64,000 bases of DNA from Notamacropus eugenii (Eukaryota; Chordata; Mammalia; Diprotodontia; Macropodidae): positions 190,927,522 to 190,991,521 of the forward strand of contig NC_092875.1 of the NCBI RefSeq assembly GCF_028372415.1. Direction: 5' to 3'. A program made the translations under genes and the position numbers. This document shows, piece after piece, positions 21,501-31,130 of the stretch; positions within the stretch are counted from its first letter, which is position 1; every line of letters starts with the position of its first letter. Below the pieces are notes generated by a model. The model was not told where the DNA came from, searched no databases, and saw nothing but the letters and a program-made list of their open reading frames with translations.

Positions 21501-22064
21501 GGCCAAAAAAAATTAAAATGGAGCAGATAGAAGCTAATGACTTTATGAGAAACCAAGAAATTACAAAACAAAACCAAAAGAATGAAAAAAATAAAAGACA
21601 ATGTGAAATATCTCATTGGAAAAACAATTAACCTGGAAAATAGATCCAGGAGAGACAATTTAAAAATTATGGGACTACCTGAAAACCATGATCAAAAACA
21701 GAGCCTCCATCATCTTTCATGAAATTATCAAGGAAAACTTCCCTGATATTCTAGAACCAGAGGGTGAAATAAATATTGGAAGAATCCACTGATCACCTCC
21801 TGAAAAAGACCGAAAAGAAAAACTCCTAGAAATATTGTAGCCAAATCCCAGAGTTCCCAGGGAACTTGCCCTACAAGAAAAGAGAAAAGATGAGGATAAG
21901 GAAAGGGAGGGGAGATTGGGGGAAGGGGTAATCAAAATGCATGGTGTCTTGAGGTGGGGGGAGGGGAGAGATGGGGAGAAAATTTGGAACTCAAAATCTG
22001 GTGGAAATGAATGTTGAAAACAAAAAAAATAAAAAGGGAAAAAGTGTATTTGTACAAAAAAAGC

Positions 22065-22070
22065 CACACA

Positions 22071-22113
<43 letters not shown>
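22065..22113. repeat. (CA)4/(GT)20 microsatellite with central CACGTG
   Basis: CA dinucleotides meet GT dinucleotides at CACGTG, so the left part forms a perfect inverted repeat. It lies in the resumed L1 fragment just after the HAL1 target-site duplication. Confidence 0.9.
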
Positions 22114-22115
<2 letters not shown>

Positions 22116-22345
22116 TTATAGCAGCTTTTTTATGTTGGCAAAGAATTGGAAATTGAGGGCATGAGCATCAGTTAGGGAAAGGCTAAACAAGTTGTGGTAT
22201 ATATGGTATGTGATTGTGAAGTGGTATATGATTGTAATTAAATACTATTGTGCTATGAGAAATCATGATCAGGATGGGGAGACTTAAATAAACTGATGCG
22301 AAGTGAAGTAAGCAGATCCCGGAGACCATTTGTAACAGCAAGCAA

Positions 22346-23165
22346 AGTAGGAACTTTTGCTGTTTGAGTTTTAGCCAATCAAGTGCCTTTGATTGAGTCT
22401 TGCCTTTGATTGAATCAATCAAGAGTTTTTTATTAGAAACAGTATATATTGTAGAGAGAGCAGTCAGAGGCAGAGCTGAGAGAGAAGCCTACCCCATGAG
22501 TGGACTAGGGGAATTTGCTTGTAGAGAGGCCTAACAGAAAGAATGTTTGTGATGTCAAAGCCCTGTCTGTTGATCTGTGCTGATTTCTCAGACGTAAGCC
22601 CTGTCTGTTGGTCTTTATGAGTGAATTGAGATGATGGCACTGGTAATGTGTATAAATATTGTTATATCTCTGTTGAGCTTTGTTTTCCTAGAAACAGAAG
22701 CTTTGAGCAGGAGCCCCTGGAACCTGCTGACAGGCAAAAGCAGGAAGAGTTCGGAGTGGAACAGTTCCCATGAGCTGAGACAAGGAGCAAGAGCAGAGAG
22801 CTACCTGCGTGTAAACCCAGGCAAGAGCTGGGAGAAGTTGACCCTTTGAGGAGGAGTCGTGGAGTTTGGAAGTCTGTCTCAAGTCAAGATGAAAGAGGAC
22901 TTTACTTGGACACTGTGTATTGATTAAAAAGATTGTTCTTACTGCAACCTAGGGGTGGATGGCGTTTTGAAAAAGGACTTTACTTGGATACTTGGTATTG
23001 ATTAAGGATGTTGCTATATTACGACATATGTGTACATATAAATACACACATATATACATACATATGTACATATATATATTGAATGATATATTTTACTTAA
23101 GGATGTTGCTATGAATGTTACACTTTACTGAACAATGTTTAGTTTGTTGCTGAATAGAGAGTTCA
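22346..23165. repeat. Unclassified segment with internal repeats, possible LTR
   Basis: AAGCCCTGTCTGTTG occurs twice at about 22558-22612. GGACTTTACTTGGAYACT plus TTGATTAA occurs at about 22896 and 22975, and a third partial TTTTACTTAAGGATGTTGCT at 23090. TGTATAAATATT at about 22650 is TATA-box-like. The ~800 bp is not L1, L2 or SINE. A solo LTR is one possibility but no TG...CA ends or TSD were established. Confidence 0.35.
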
Positions 23166-23199
23166 TTATACTATGCAATTAGACTCTTGAAATTATCTC

Positions 23200-23800
23200 A
23201 CATCATCCTGATGTCTTCTAATATTATCATCTCCTTCACTCATGATTCAAATGAAAAGATGGTCCTTTTCCTTGGTAAGGCTAGCCTTTCTACATACATA
23301 AGTGATCCCATTCCATCTTATTTTCTCCAGCAGTCCCCTTTGTTATTCCCACTCAATTATATTCAATTTCTCCTTGCCTACTAGTTACTTCCCTGCTGAC
23401 TACAAACAAGCCCATGTGTCCCCCATTCTAAAAACAAAAACATTCATCCATCCACCCGTCCCTGCCAGCATATCTTTCCTCACTTGTGGCTAAACTGGAA
23501 GAGTGTCTTCACTTCTCTTCTCATTCTCTTCTATGTTTAGCTTCCAACATCAGGATTCAACTAAAGCAGCTCTCTCCACGGTTATTCATGGTCTTTATTG
23601 CCTTTCATTGCTTTAAATCTAAGTGGCCTTTTCTCATTCTTCAGCCTTTTTAACTTTTTTGCAGCCCCTGACACTGTCAATCATATTCTTTTGCTTGACA
23701 TTCTGTTCTTTCTATTTTTCCATGACTTTACTCTCTCCTGGAAATTAAGTAGTGCAAAGGATAGAGAGCTGGGCATAGCATCAATCAGGCAGAACTGAAT
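23200..23800 (+). mobile_element. L2 LINE, reverse-transcriptase fragment
   Basis: At 23655-23705 the frame reads NFFAAPDTVNHILLLDILF, a decayed form of the L2 motif LSAAFDTVDHSLLLDTL. Upstream, CTAGTTACTTCCCTGCTGAC and CATCCATCCACCCGTC match the other L2 copy at 48.5 kb. Confidence 0.75.
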
Positions 23801-24019
23801 TGATTTAATTTCAAACACAAATGATCTAATTCTTTAAATGGTCATTTCTTATCTTACCTTCAACTTTTGTGACCCTCCCAATACTAATATTTTCTCATAT
23901 GAAAATATATCCCCTTAGAACATGTTGAATATGTAAAGTTTGGTCCACAGCAGTAGGCCTGGCCCAAGGCAAAACTGTGAAGTAGAAAGAGCTTGTTTCT
24001 AATGTTTTTCCACCTTTTT

Positions 24020-24945
24020 CCTTTTCTTTTAAAAAAATTAGATTATTTATTTAATTTAAATTTAACATTTTGCCTTTCCCCCCAACATGTAAAAACAATT
24101 TTTAACATTCTTTTAAAAAATGTTTTTGAGTTCCAAACTCTCTCTTTCCCTCCCCTTGACCCTCTCACTGGAAAGACAAGCAATTTGCTATAGGTTATAC
24201 GTGTACTGTCATGCAAAACATATTTCCATGTTAGTCATGTTATGAAAAAAACAGACCAATAAAAAAGAAAAGAAAGATAAAGAAAAAGTTTGTTTCGATC
24301 TGCATTCAGACTCCATCAGTTCTTTCTCTAGAGATAGATAGCATTTTTCAACATAAATCCTTCAGAATTGTCTTAGATCATTGTATTACTGAGAATAGTC
24401 AAGTCATTCACAGTTTATCATCATACCATAATGTTGTTACTATATACAATGTTTTCTTGGTTCTACTCATTTCACTTTGCATCATTTCATGTAAGGCTTT
24501 CCAGGTTTTTCTGAGAGCCTTCTGCTTGTCATTTCTTATAACACAATAGTATTATATCAATCATATATAACAACTTGTTCAGCCATTCCTCAACTGATGA
24601 ACATCCCCTCAATTTCCAATTCTTTGCCACCACTAAAAGAGCTGCTATAACTATTTTTGTAAAAATAGATCCTTTTTGTTTGTTATCTCTTTGGAATATA
24701 AACCTAGTTAGTGGTATTGATTAGTCAAAGGGTTTGATAGTGGTTTTATAATCCTTTGGGAATAGCTCGAAATCACTCTGCAGAATGCTTGAATCAGTAT
24801 ACCACTTCATCTAGCAAAGTACTATTGTTCCAGTTTTCCCACATCCCCTCTAATATTTGTCATTTTCCTTTTCTGTCATATTAGCCAATCTATTAAGTGT
24901 AGGGTGGTAGCTCAGAGTAGCATTTCTCTAATCAATAGTCTTAAT
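24020..24945 (-). mobile_element. L1 3' end (3'UTR and ORF2 C-terminus)
   Basis: The reverse orientation poly(A) is represented by T-rich sequence near 24020. It carries TTTTTGAGTTCCAAACTC, CATTCAGACTCCATCAG, TTCTTATAACACAATAGTAT and CAATTTCCAATTCTTTGCC, then ORF2-derived CCACATCCCCTCTAATATTT. Confidence 0.8.
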
Positions 24946-25405
24946 GTCTCTTCCCAGTTCTTATTTTCACTAAGTCCAAAAATGCTTTCCCAGAGATTCC
25001 TTATAGTTCTTTTCCCAGTATGATCTAAATATAAAATGGGTGATCAGAAGAAGCTGCAAATTGATTGGAGGATTTATCCAACTTATCAGGGTTCTCCTAA
25101 TCACCTCAGTTCTATTTTCAGGGGCATTAACCTGTGCTATGGACATACCTTTCTGCTGTTCCCCAAATCAAAAAATTATCTGAACTAATTCAAGAAAGTC
25201 CTGTTCTAAGCCAGCTCTCAGGCAAAAAAGTCATCTCTGAAGTCAATTCATTAAAATGTTAATGACTTGAGTAAAGATTATTATTATAAAATTGATGTGA
25301 TACCTCTCCCTATTTCTACACCTTAAACCTCCTCAATATCATCCTCTATAATCTCCTTTTTCTCAGTTTTCAGAGGAAGAGATAGTACATCTTGTAAAGT
25401 TTGCT
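24946..25405. other. Unassigned intergenic DNA
   Basis: No recognised element. Confidence 0.4.
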
Positions 25406-25409
25406 TTTT

Positions 25410-25500
25410 GTGATGTGCAGTTGTAGTTCAGTTGTGTCTGACTCCTCTTGACCCCATTTGGGGTTTTCTTGGCAAAGATACTAGAATGGTTTGCCATTTC
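25410..25500 (-). mobile_element. MAR1 SINE fragment
   Basis: TAGTTCAGTTGTGTCTGAC, CCCCATTTGGGGTTTTCTTG and GGTTTGCCATTTCC, then an abrupt switch to L2-derived sequence at 25501. Confidence 0.8.
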
Positions 25501-25769
25501 CTTTAATGCTAGTGCTTTCCTCTGTGGTCATCTCTAATTTATTCTATATATATCTTGTTTGTATAGTTGTTTTCATGTTGTCTCCCCTATTAGAGTGTGA
25601 GTTCCTTGAGGGCTGGGTCTTTTGGCTTCTCCTTATATCCCCAGCACTTAGTACATGTTTTTGGCACATAATGAGGTTTAATAAATGCTTGTTGCGTTAA
25701 GGATTGTTATAACAAAAGCACTTTGTAAATTTTTTAAAACTACGTCAATGATTTGTTATTGATATATAT
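25501..25769 (+). repeat. Local duplication, copy 1 (L2 3' end plus MIR tail)
   Basis: It pairs with 28375-28648 at roughly 94% identity by eye, including the junction where the L2 end (TAATAAATGCTTGTTGCGTT) meets a truncated MIR tail (CAAAAGCACTTTGTAAAT). A shared junction at this identity points to duplication of a composite segment rather than two independent old inserts. Confidence 0.75.
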
Positions 25770-25789
25770 CTCTATTAAACCTATATAGA

Positions 25790-25920
25790 TACAGAAACAG
25801 AGTTAAGTGACTTGTCCAGGGTCACTCAGCGAGGAAGTGTCTGAGGTCAGATTTGAACACAGGAAGATGAATCTTCTTGATTTCAGGCTTAGCACCCTAT
25901 TCATTGAACCACCTAGCTTC
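25790..25920 (-). mobile_element. MAR1/MIR SINE fragment
   Basis: TTAAGTGACTTGTCCAGGG, GGTCAGATTTGAACACAGG and TCATTGAACCACCTAGCTTC, the CORE and head in reverse. Confidence 0.75.
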
Positions 25921-27995
25921 TCCCGTACTGGCTCTCTAATCTTCAATCTCTCTTTACCCACTGCCTCCTTCTTTATGGTCTACAAGCTTATCCTAGCTCC
26001 CTCAGCCTTAAAAAAACAAACAAAAAGTGCTGCTATAAATATTTTTGTACCTATGAGACCCTTTCCCATTTTTATGATCTCTTGGGGATACAGTCCTAGA
26101 AGTGGTATTGCTGGGTCGAAGGGTATGCACATTTTTGTAGCCCTTAGGGCATAGTTTCAAACTGCTCTCCAGAAGGACAGATCAGCTCACAGCTTCACCA
26201 ACAATTAGTGTTCCAACTCTCCCACATCTTCTCCAACATTTATCATCATTATGTTTTGTCATGTTAGCCAATCTGATAGGTGTGATGTGATATCTGAGTT
26301 GTTTTGATTTGCATCTCTCTAATCAGTAGTGATTTAGAATATTTTCATATGACTATAGACAATTTTGATTTCTTCCTCTGAAAACTGCCTGTTCACTGGA
26401 AATCAAGGGGATGCCCATCAGTTGGGGAATGGCTGAATAAATTGTGGTATATGAATGTAATGGAGTACTATTGTGCTATAAGAAATGACCAACAGGAAGA
26501 TGTCAGAGAGGCCTGGAAAGACTTATATGAACTGATGCTGAGTGAAAAGAGCAGAACCAGGAGAACTTTATACACAGAAAAAACCACAGTGTGTGAGGAT
26601 TTTTTCTGGTAGACTTAGAACCTCATTGCAATGCAAGGACATAAAATATTCCCAATGGTCTCTTAAGACAAAATGCCTTCCACATCCAAAGAACTATGGA
26701 GTTCGATCACAGAATGTAGCAGATAATTTTCTTTTGCATTATATTTTGGTTTGTTTTATGATTTCTCCCACTCATTTTAATTCTTCTATGCAACATGACT
26801 AAGGTGGAAATATATTTAATAGGAATGTATGTGTAGAACCTATATAAAATTGTATGCTGACTCGGGGAAGGAGGGGGGGAGGGAGGAGGGGGAAAGGAGA
26901 AGGGGGAGAAAAAAATCTAAGTTATATGGAAGTGATTGTAGAACACTGAAAACAAATAAAATAATAATACGATTAAATAAAAAATAAAAAGTAAAAAAAA
27001 GAAAAATCTGGAACTCAAAATTTAAAAAAAAGAAAAAATATATCAAAAATAAACAAACATAAATAAAGATACTGCTTGCTGCAGAACCAAAATAAATAAA
27101 CAAAACCCTTAAATTGACTCCCCTCTCAAGTTACTTCCTCTATCTCTATTTCCTCCTAATTCTGTTTTGTGGAATCTTTCTCCGTCTTCTATTCTCTGTG
27201 TGCTGGTGTAGCCATGAATTCTGTACTAGACTCTCTTTTCTTCTTTTTAGGCTCTATTCATCATCTTCCATGGGTTAATTATCATCTCTATGTAGTTGAC
27301 TCCCATACCAGCCTGCATATTTAACTCTCCTCTCTATTTTGATTTCTGCCTCTTCCCATTTACATACCTAATTCAGGGCCTCAAGATCTCTTGCCTAAAA
27401 ATATTTAGTAGCCTTTTAGTAACTTCCTTTCCTCTAGTCCCCCCTCTTTCCAGTTCATCTTCCACACAGGTATCAAATTGACATTCCTAAATAACCCAGG
27501 TAAAACCAAACTACTCCTGTGCTCAAACGGCTCCTCATTGTTTCTAGGAGAAAATGTCAGCTCAGCTGGTTACCATTTAAAGCTCCTCACAATTAGATTC
27601 CCACCTGTCTTTCTAGGTGGATTTTCACCTGATTTCATCTCACACATTCTTTTTCTAGTCAAAGTGACTTACTTGCTTTTCTCCATACACAGTTCCTACC
27701 TTCAGGTCAGGCTGACCCTTTGCCTGGAATGTTGCTCCCACTCACCTTTACCTCTTGGAATCTCAGAATTTCTCCTATGTGTAATTCATAAGTACTACTT
27801 TCTGCATGAGGCCTGCTTTGATGTCTTCAGTTATTAAGTGTTCTCTCTCCTTCACATTACTTTAATTTTTCCTGTTTGTGTACATGCTGTACCTTCCCAT
27901 TAGATTGTAAGTTCCCTGAGAGCAAGGACTCTTTTTTTTCTTTGTAGTCCCAATACCTAGCACAAAACCTAATCATTAAGTAAATAAAGGCATAA
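25921..27995 (+). mobile_element. L2 LINE split by a twin-primed L1
   Basis: 25921-26012 (ACTGGCTCTCTAATCTTC, CACTGCCTCCTTCTTTATGG) and 27105-27995 are collinear L2 pieces. The right piece includes CAAACTACTCCTGTGCTC, CTTTGCCTGGAATGTTGC and the 3' end TAGATTGTAAGTTCCCTGAG. A 119-codon open stretch at 27478-27837 is a chance frame through it. Confidence 0.75.
26013..27104 (+). mobile_element. 5'-inverted L1 insertion (twin priming)
   Basis: 26025-26395 is L1 ORF2 end in minus orientation (AGTGCTGCTATAAATATT to AAAACTGCCTGTTCA). 26396-26980 is the adjoining L1 3' part in plus orientation (CTGGAAATCAAGGGGATGCC to an AAATAAAATAATAAT tail). Compared with the uninterrupted copy at 45.8 kb, about 15 bases are lost at the junction. 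A-rich flanks AAACAAACAAAA and AAATAAACAAAA may be the target duplication. Confidence 0.85.
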
Positions 27996-28002
27996 TAATT
28001 GT

Positions 28003-28225
28003 TAAGTTGTTTCAGTTATGTCCAACACTTTGTGACTCCATTTGGGGTTTTCTTGGCAAAGATACTGGAGTGGTTTGCCATTTCCTTCTCCAGCTCATTT
28101 TACAGGTGAGGAAACTGAGGCAAACAGGGTTGAGTGACTTGCCTAGGGTCACACAGCTAGTTAGTGTCTGAGGCTGGATTTGAACTCAGGAGTCTTCCTG
28201 ACTCCAGGTCTGGCACTATCTACTA
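28003..28225 (-). mobile_element. MAR1 SINE
   Basis: AGTTGTTTCAGTTATGTCC, CTGGAGTGGTTTGCCATTTC, ACAGGTGAGGAAACTGAGG and TGACTCCAGGTCTGGCAC in reverse order of the element. High similarity to the family consensus. Confidence 0.88.
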
Positions 28226-28315
28226 CCCTAGCTAATTTTACAGGTGAGGAAACTGAGGCAAATAGAGTTAAGTGACTTGTGTAGGGTCACACAGCTAGTT
28301 AGTTATGAAGCACAG
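28226..28315 (-). mobile_element. Second partial MAR1/MIR CORE
   Basis: ACAGGTGAGGAAACTGAGGC and GTCACACAGCTAGTTAGT recur directly after the previous SINE, either a tandem partial insertion or an internal duplication. Confidence 0.7.
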
Positions 28316-28374
28316 GCTCTCTTAGAGTTACAGCTATCATCCCACTTTCTATAAGAAGTCTTTTTCTGATCTCC
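28316..28374 (+). mobile_element. L2 3' region adjoining duplication copy 2
   Basis: CAGCTATCATCCCACTTTCT and AAGAAGTCTTTTTCTGATC are L2 sequence continuous with the next segment. Confidence 0.6.
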
Positions 28375-28648
28375 CTTTAATACTACTGCTTTCCTCTGTG
28401 GTCATTTTTAATTTATTCTGTATATATATATCTTGTTTGTATAGTTGTTTTCATGTTGTCTCCCTTATTAGAGTGTGAGTTCCTTGAGGGCTGGGTCTTT
28501 TGGCTTCTCTTTATATCCCCAGCACTTAGTACAAGTTTTTGGCACATAATGAGGTTTGATAAATACTTGTTGCCTTAAGGATTGTTATAACAAAAGCACT
28601 TTGTAAATTTTTAAAAGCTATGTGAATGATTTGTTATTGATATATATA
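28375..28648 (+). repeat. Local duplication, copy 2 (L2 3' end plus MIR tail)
   Basis: Partner of 25501-25769. Here the L2 continues to the left, so this copy is closer to the original context, and copy 1 is the derived or deleted version. Confidence 0.75.
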
Positions 28649-28659
28649 TGTAAATATAT

Positions 28660-28805
28660 CAGTAGTACTGATGATAAGTATTGGCATTATTATATACATT
28701 TTATAGGTGAGGAAACAAGATTAGAGAAAATAAGTGAATCCAAGGTCAAAAGGCTAGTTAATGGTAAAGCCAAGACTCTAGCCTAAGTCTTTTGACTCTT
28801 ACTTT
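28660..28805 (-). mobile_element. MIR SINE fragment
   Basis: CATTTTATAGGTGAGGAAAC, CAAGGTCAAAAGGCTAGTTA and AAGTCTTTTGACTCTTAC: MIR CORE in reverse. Confidence 0.6.
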
Positions 28806-28819
28806 AATACTATTTCTGG

Positions 28820-29000
28820 AGATGGCCTAATGAATTACATTGGGCTAAAATCCTGCCTAGAATACTTTACTAGTTGAGTAACTTTGGGCAGCTTATTTGA
28901 CCTATCTGTGCCTTAGTTTTTTCATCTTTTAAAGAGGGGATTGGATTTGATGGTCTCTAAATATCCCTTCCAGTTCTAAATCTGTGATCCTATGTATGGA
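28820..29000 (+). mobile_element. MIR SINE
   Basis: GAGTAACTTTGGGCAGCTTA, TGTGCCTTAGTTTTTTCATC and TCCCTTCCAGTTCTAAATCT in MIR order. Confidence 0.7.
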
Positions 29001-29900
29001 ATTTGCCTTTTTACCAGGGGACAAGCCCGAACTCAAGAAATGAATGTTTAAGGAATTCCAAGCCCTATGGTAGTAGGATTGATGGGAAGGTATTTTTGGA
29101 TAGGGGAATTAACACATGCACTGGGCTTTCAACAAGTAGGGCTGGGCCTGCATATTAGTGATTCTTTCCCTATCCCTTTCCCAATTTTCTCATCTTTCCC
29201 ACTATTTTGGTCAGTTCCCTTTATTTCCAGTTCATTAGCAGAACTATAAAACTCTCTCCCTTACACTTCCCCATCTCTTTCTCTCCAAACTGCAAAACAC
29301 TAAAAAGAGAGGTAGTATTTTTGCGCTAAATTAATTATTTTTGCACACGGACAGGTGGCAGCATGGCACCTTACAGGGAAAGAGACCTTATGTGGCTTAA
29401 TAAATACTTTCTGAAGCTAGCCCAAGATCAGATAACTTTAAGGTAAGAGCAGGAGCAATATCTTACTCATCTCTGTAGTCTCAGTGACTTGTATTGTGGT
29501 TTAAATTCATTTAAATTTAAATTCATTTGAATGAATGAATACGTGGGTCCATTTAAACTCATTTTTGATTAAACTTTGTTTAAACGTCATTTCTGAAGAT
29601 TTTTAGAAAAATGCACTGATACCTTCTCCCCCTACCCCACCACCATCATAAATACTAAATACCAAATCAAATTTTCCTCCTTCAGCCCCCAATATGTATA
29701 TGTTCCAGAAAGATAGGAAGAGGGTATTATGGTAATTGGGTTTTAAAGCGCTACCCCCATCCCCCCAGTCCCCCATTGCAGCCTAGACTAGCTGACTAAT
29801 TAGGATAACCGTCCAATATCCAACTTGCCCAGGCCCAGAAGAGTTAACAAAGGTATGCATACCCTGCATACCTTCCTAAATCGTGTCTGAGGCTATCTGT
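29001..29900. other. Unassigned DNA upstream of the second CpG island
   Basis: No repeats recognised over ~900 bp, unusual for this window. A short self-similar AT patch (ATTCATTTAAATTTAAATTC) lies near 29506. The absence of inserts is compatible with a regulatory neighbourhood but does not prove it. Confidence 0.4.
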
Positions 29901-29929
29901 GTGTGTGCTGGAGGCTAGGGGGTGGGGTG

Positions 29930-31130
29930 GGGACAGAAGGAAAAAGAAGGGATACCGCCTTTAGAGAGAAACAGTAGAGGGAGAGCTGCTACCGCGTTTG
30001 CCATTCCCACTGGGAGGAGAGTGGAGACTGGGAGGGAACTGGTGGGAGAGCAAGCACAGACAGCAGAGGCAGGACTGAGAAGGGAGGGAGATAGTGAAAA
30101 GGAGAGGAGGAAGGGGCAGGGGCCTGTAGGAATAGCCAGGGTGGAGGGGGAGGGGGGACCGCAAGAAGGGTTTTCCTCTTTAATCTCCGGAATGGTGGCT
30201 GCTTGAACTTGATCGTGCGGATCTGGGCTGGGGCAGGCGCTCTTTGCCCGGGATCCCACTCTGTCTCCAGGAAAGAAGGTAAGGAGTGAGTTACCTACCC
30301 TCTCTTATTGCCCACGTCTTCCTGGGACCCCATAGTCACGGAGCGGACTTCACCCCCCACCCCGCCCCCGTCTAAACCTCCCTCTTTCTGGCTCTCTCCA
30401 GCCCCGCCACGGGGGAAGCGTCGAGCCAGTCGCCCGCACGCCCGCGCTCCGCGGCTGAGCCTGGCACCGCGTCGGGTAGCCCACTCGCGGGGCAGCCAGG
30501 CGTGTGCGTGCGTGCAGGCTCCCTCGCCGCCACCGCCTGCGCTGGGACGAGCAGAAGCTCCCCTTCTGTCGGGATCCGCGCCTCTGCTTTGCCAACCGCT
30601 GGAGCTCCATCCACCGCGCCTTCTCTCCGAGCCCCCAACGCGCCCCCGCCTCTCCTCCGCCCCGGGGAGCAGGTCCCGGGCGATTGAACCCCAAGGGACT
30701 GCAGCAGAAGAACGAACACATAAGCAAATCCTTCCAGTGTGGCAGAAACTAATTGAATATGCAATAAATTTCCAACTGTAATGTCTGTCTTCTCCCCCCC
30801 TTTCAATATTCCCCCACCCCCACCCCCGTCAAAACTTGTGTGTGCAATCACTGTCGTATTTGAGCCTGGACACCGCACGCCTCTGAGTCTGAGGCTGCAG
30901 AATTGTGGGGTGCTTCACTTTTCCTCCGTGGCGTGGCGGGATTCACCCCCAACCCCTCCTCGCCTTCGGTCCCCACGGGACCTCCTCACTTTCCACCTCT
31001 GTAAAATAAATGGGGGTGATCCAAATGGAGAGCGTACGCAAAGCGTACGCTGTAAAGCGCCACGCAAGGAAAAGGTGCTTTTGTTTTTGTTTTTTAATCG
31101 CGAAATACCGTGACAGCGTATTGCGTATAC
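29930..31130 (+). promoter_or_regulatory. Second CpG-rich island with candidate first exon
   Basis: A purine-rich block (29930-30200) is followed by a GC- and CpG-dense block (30380-30690). On the plus strand AAGAAG|GTAAGGAG gives a strong donor with the GT at 30279-30280, so a 5' exon ending at 30278 is plausible. No start codon with a recognisable peptide precedes it. In human the neighbour in this position and orientation is RNF144B, whose first exon is non-coding, so this could be its promoter. I found no RNF144B coding sequence in the window. A lncRNA promoter is the alternative. Confidence 0.5.

Larger units (their letters stand above)
18856..22029 (+). mobile_element. HAL1 insertion (outer copy B) flanked by a 15-bp TSD
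   Basis: TAAAAAGGGAAAAAG at 18841-18855 and 22030-22044 is a perfect 15-bp target-site duplication. The outer element starts AATGGGGTGGAGCCAAGATG and has a ~830-bp 5'UTR. ORF1 starts in the 19.69-19.87 kb region. It resumes at 21513 with the end of the coiled coil and the RRM-like region, then jumps from 21870 to the 3'UTR end at about 22020. An inner HAL1 fills 19874-21500. No ORF2 is present. Confidence 0.8.
18085..22345 (+). mobile_element. L1 3' end, split by a SINE and a HAL1
   Basis: Three collinear pieces form one L1. 18085-18524 is the ORF2 C-terminus (a 74-codon open piece at 18213-18437 contains QIKTTLRHYFRPIRLAN). 18809-18855 continues with ACTACTAGGTCTATATCCC. 22045-22345 resumes at GTGTATTTGTAC and runs into the 3'UTR (GGAAATTGAGGGCATG, CTATTGTGCTATGAG). 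The gaps are filled by the SINE and by the HAL1 nest. ORF2 is broken. Confidence 0.85.

Noticed and set aside
22346..23165. Firm call of an endogenous retroviral LTR
   Set aside because: Internal repeats and a TATA-like motif are suggestive, but no terminal TG/CA, primer-binding site or flanking duplication could be shown.
27478..27837. 119-codon open frame
   Set aside because: It lies entirely in a decayed L2 and is not in a coherent ORF2 frame over its length.
30308..30878. Several overlapping open frames on both strands in the second CpG island
   Set aside because: Low-complexity Pro/Arg/Ser translations in all frames show absence of stops in GC-rich DNA rather than coding.
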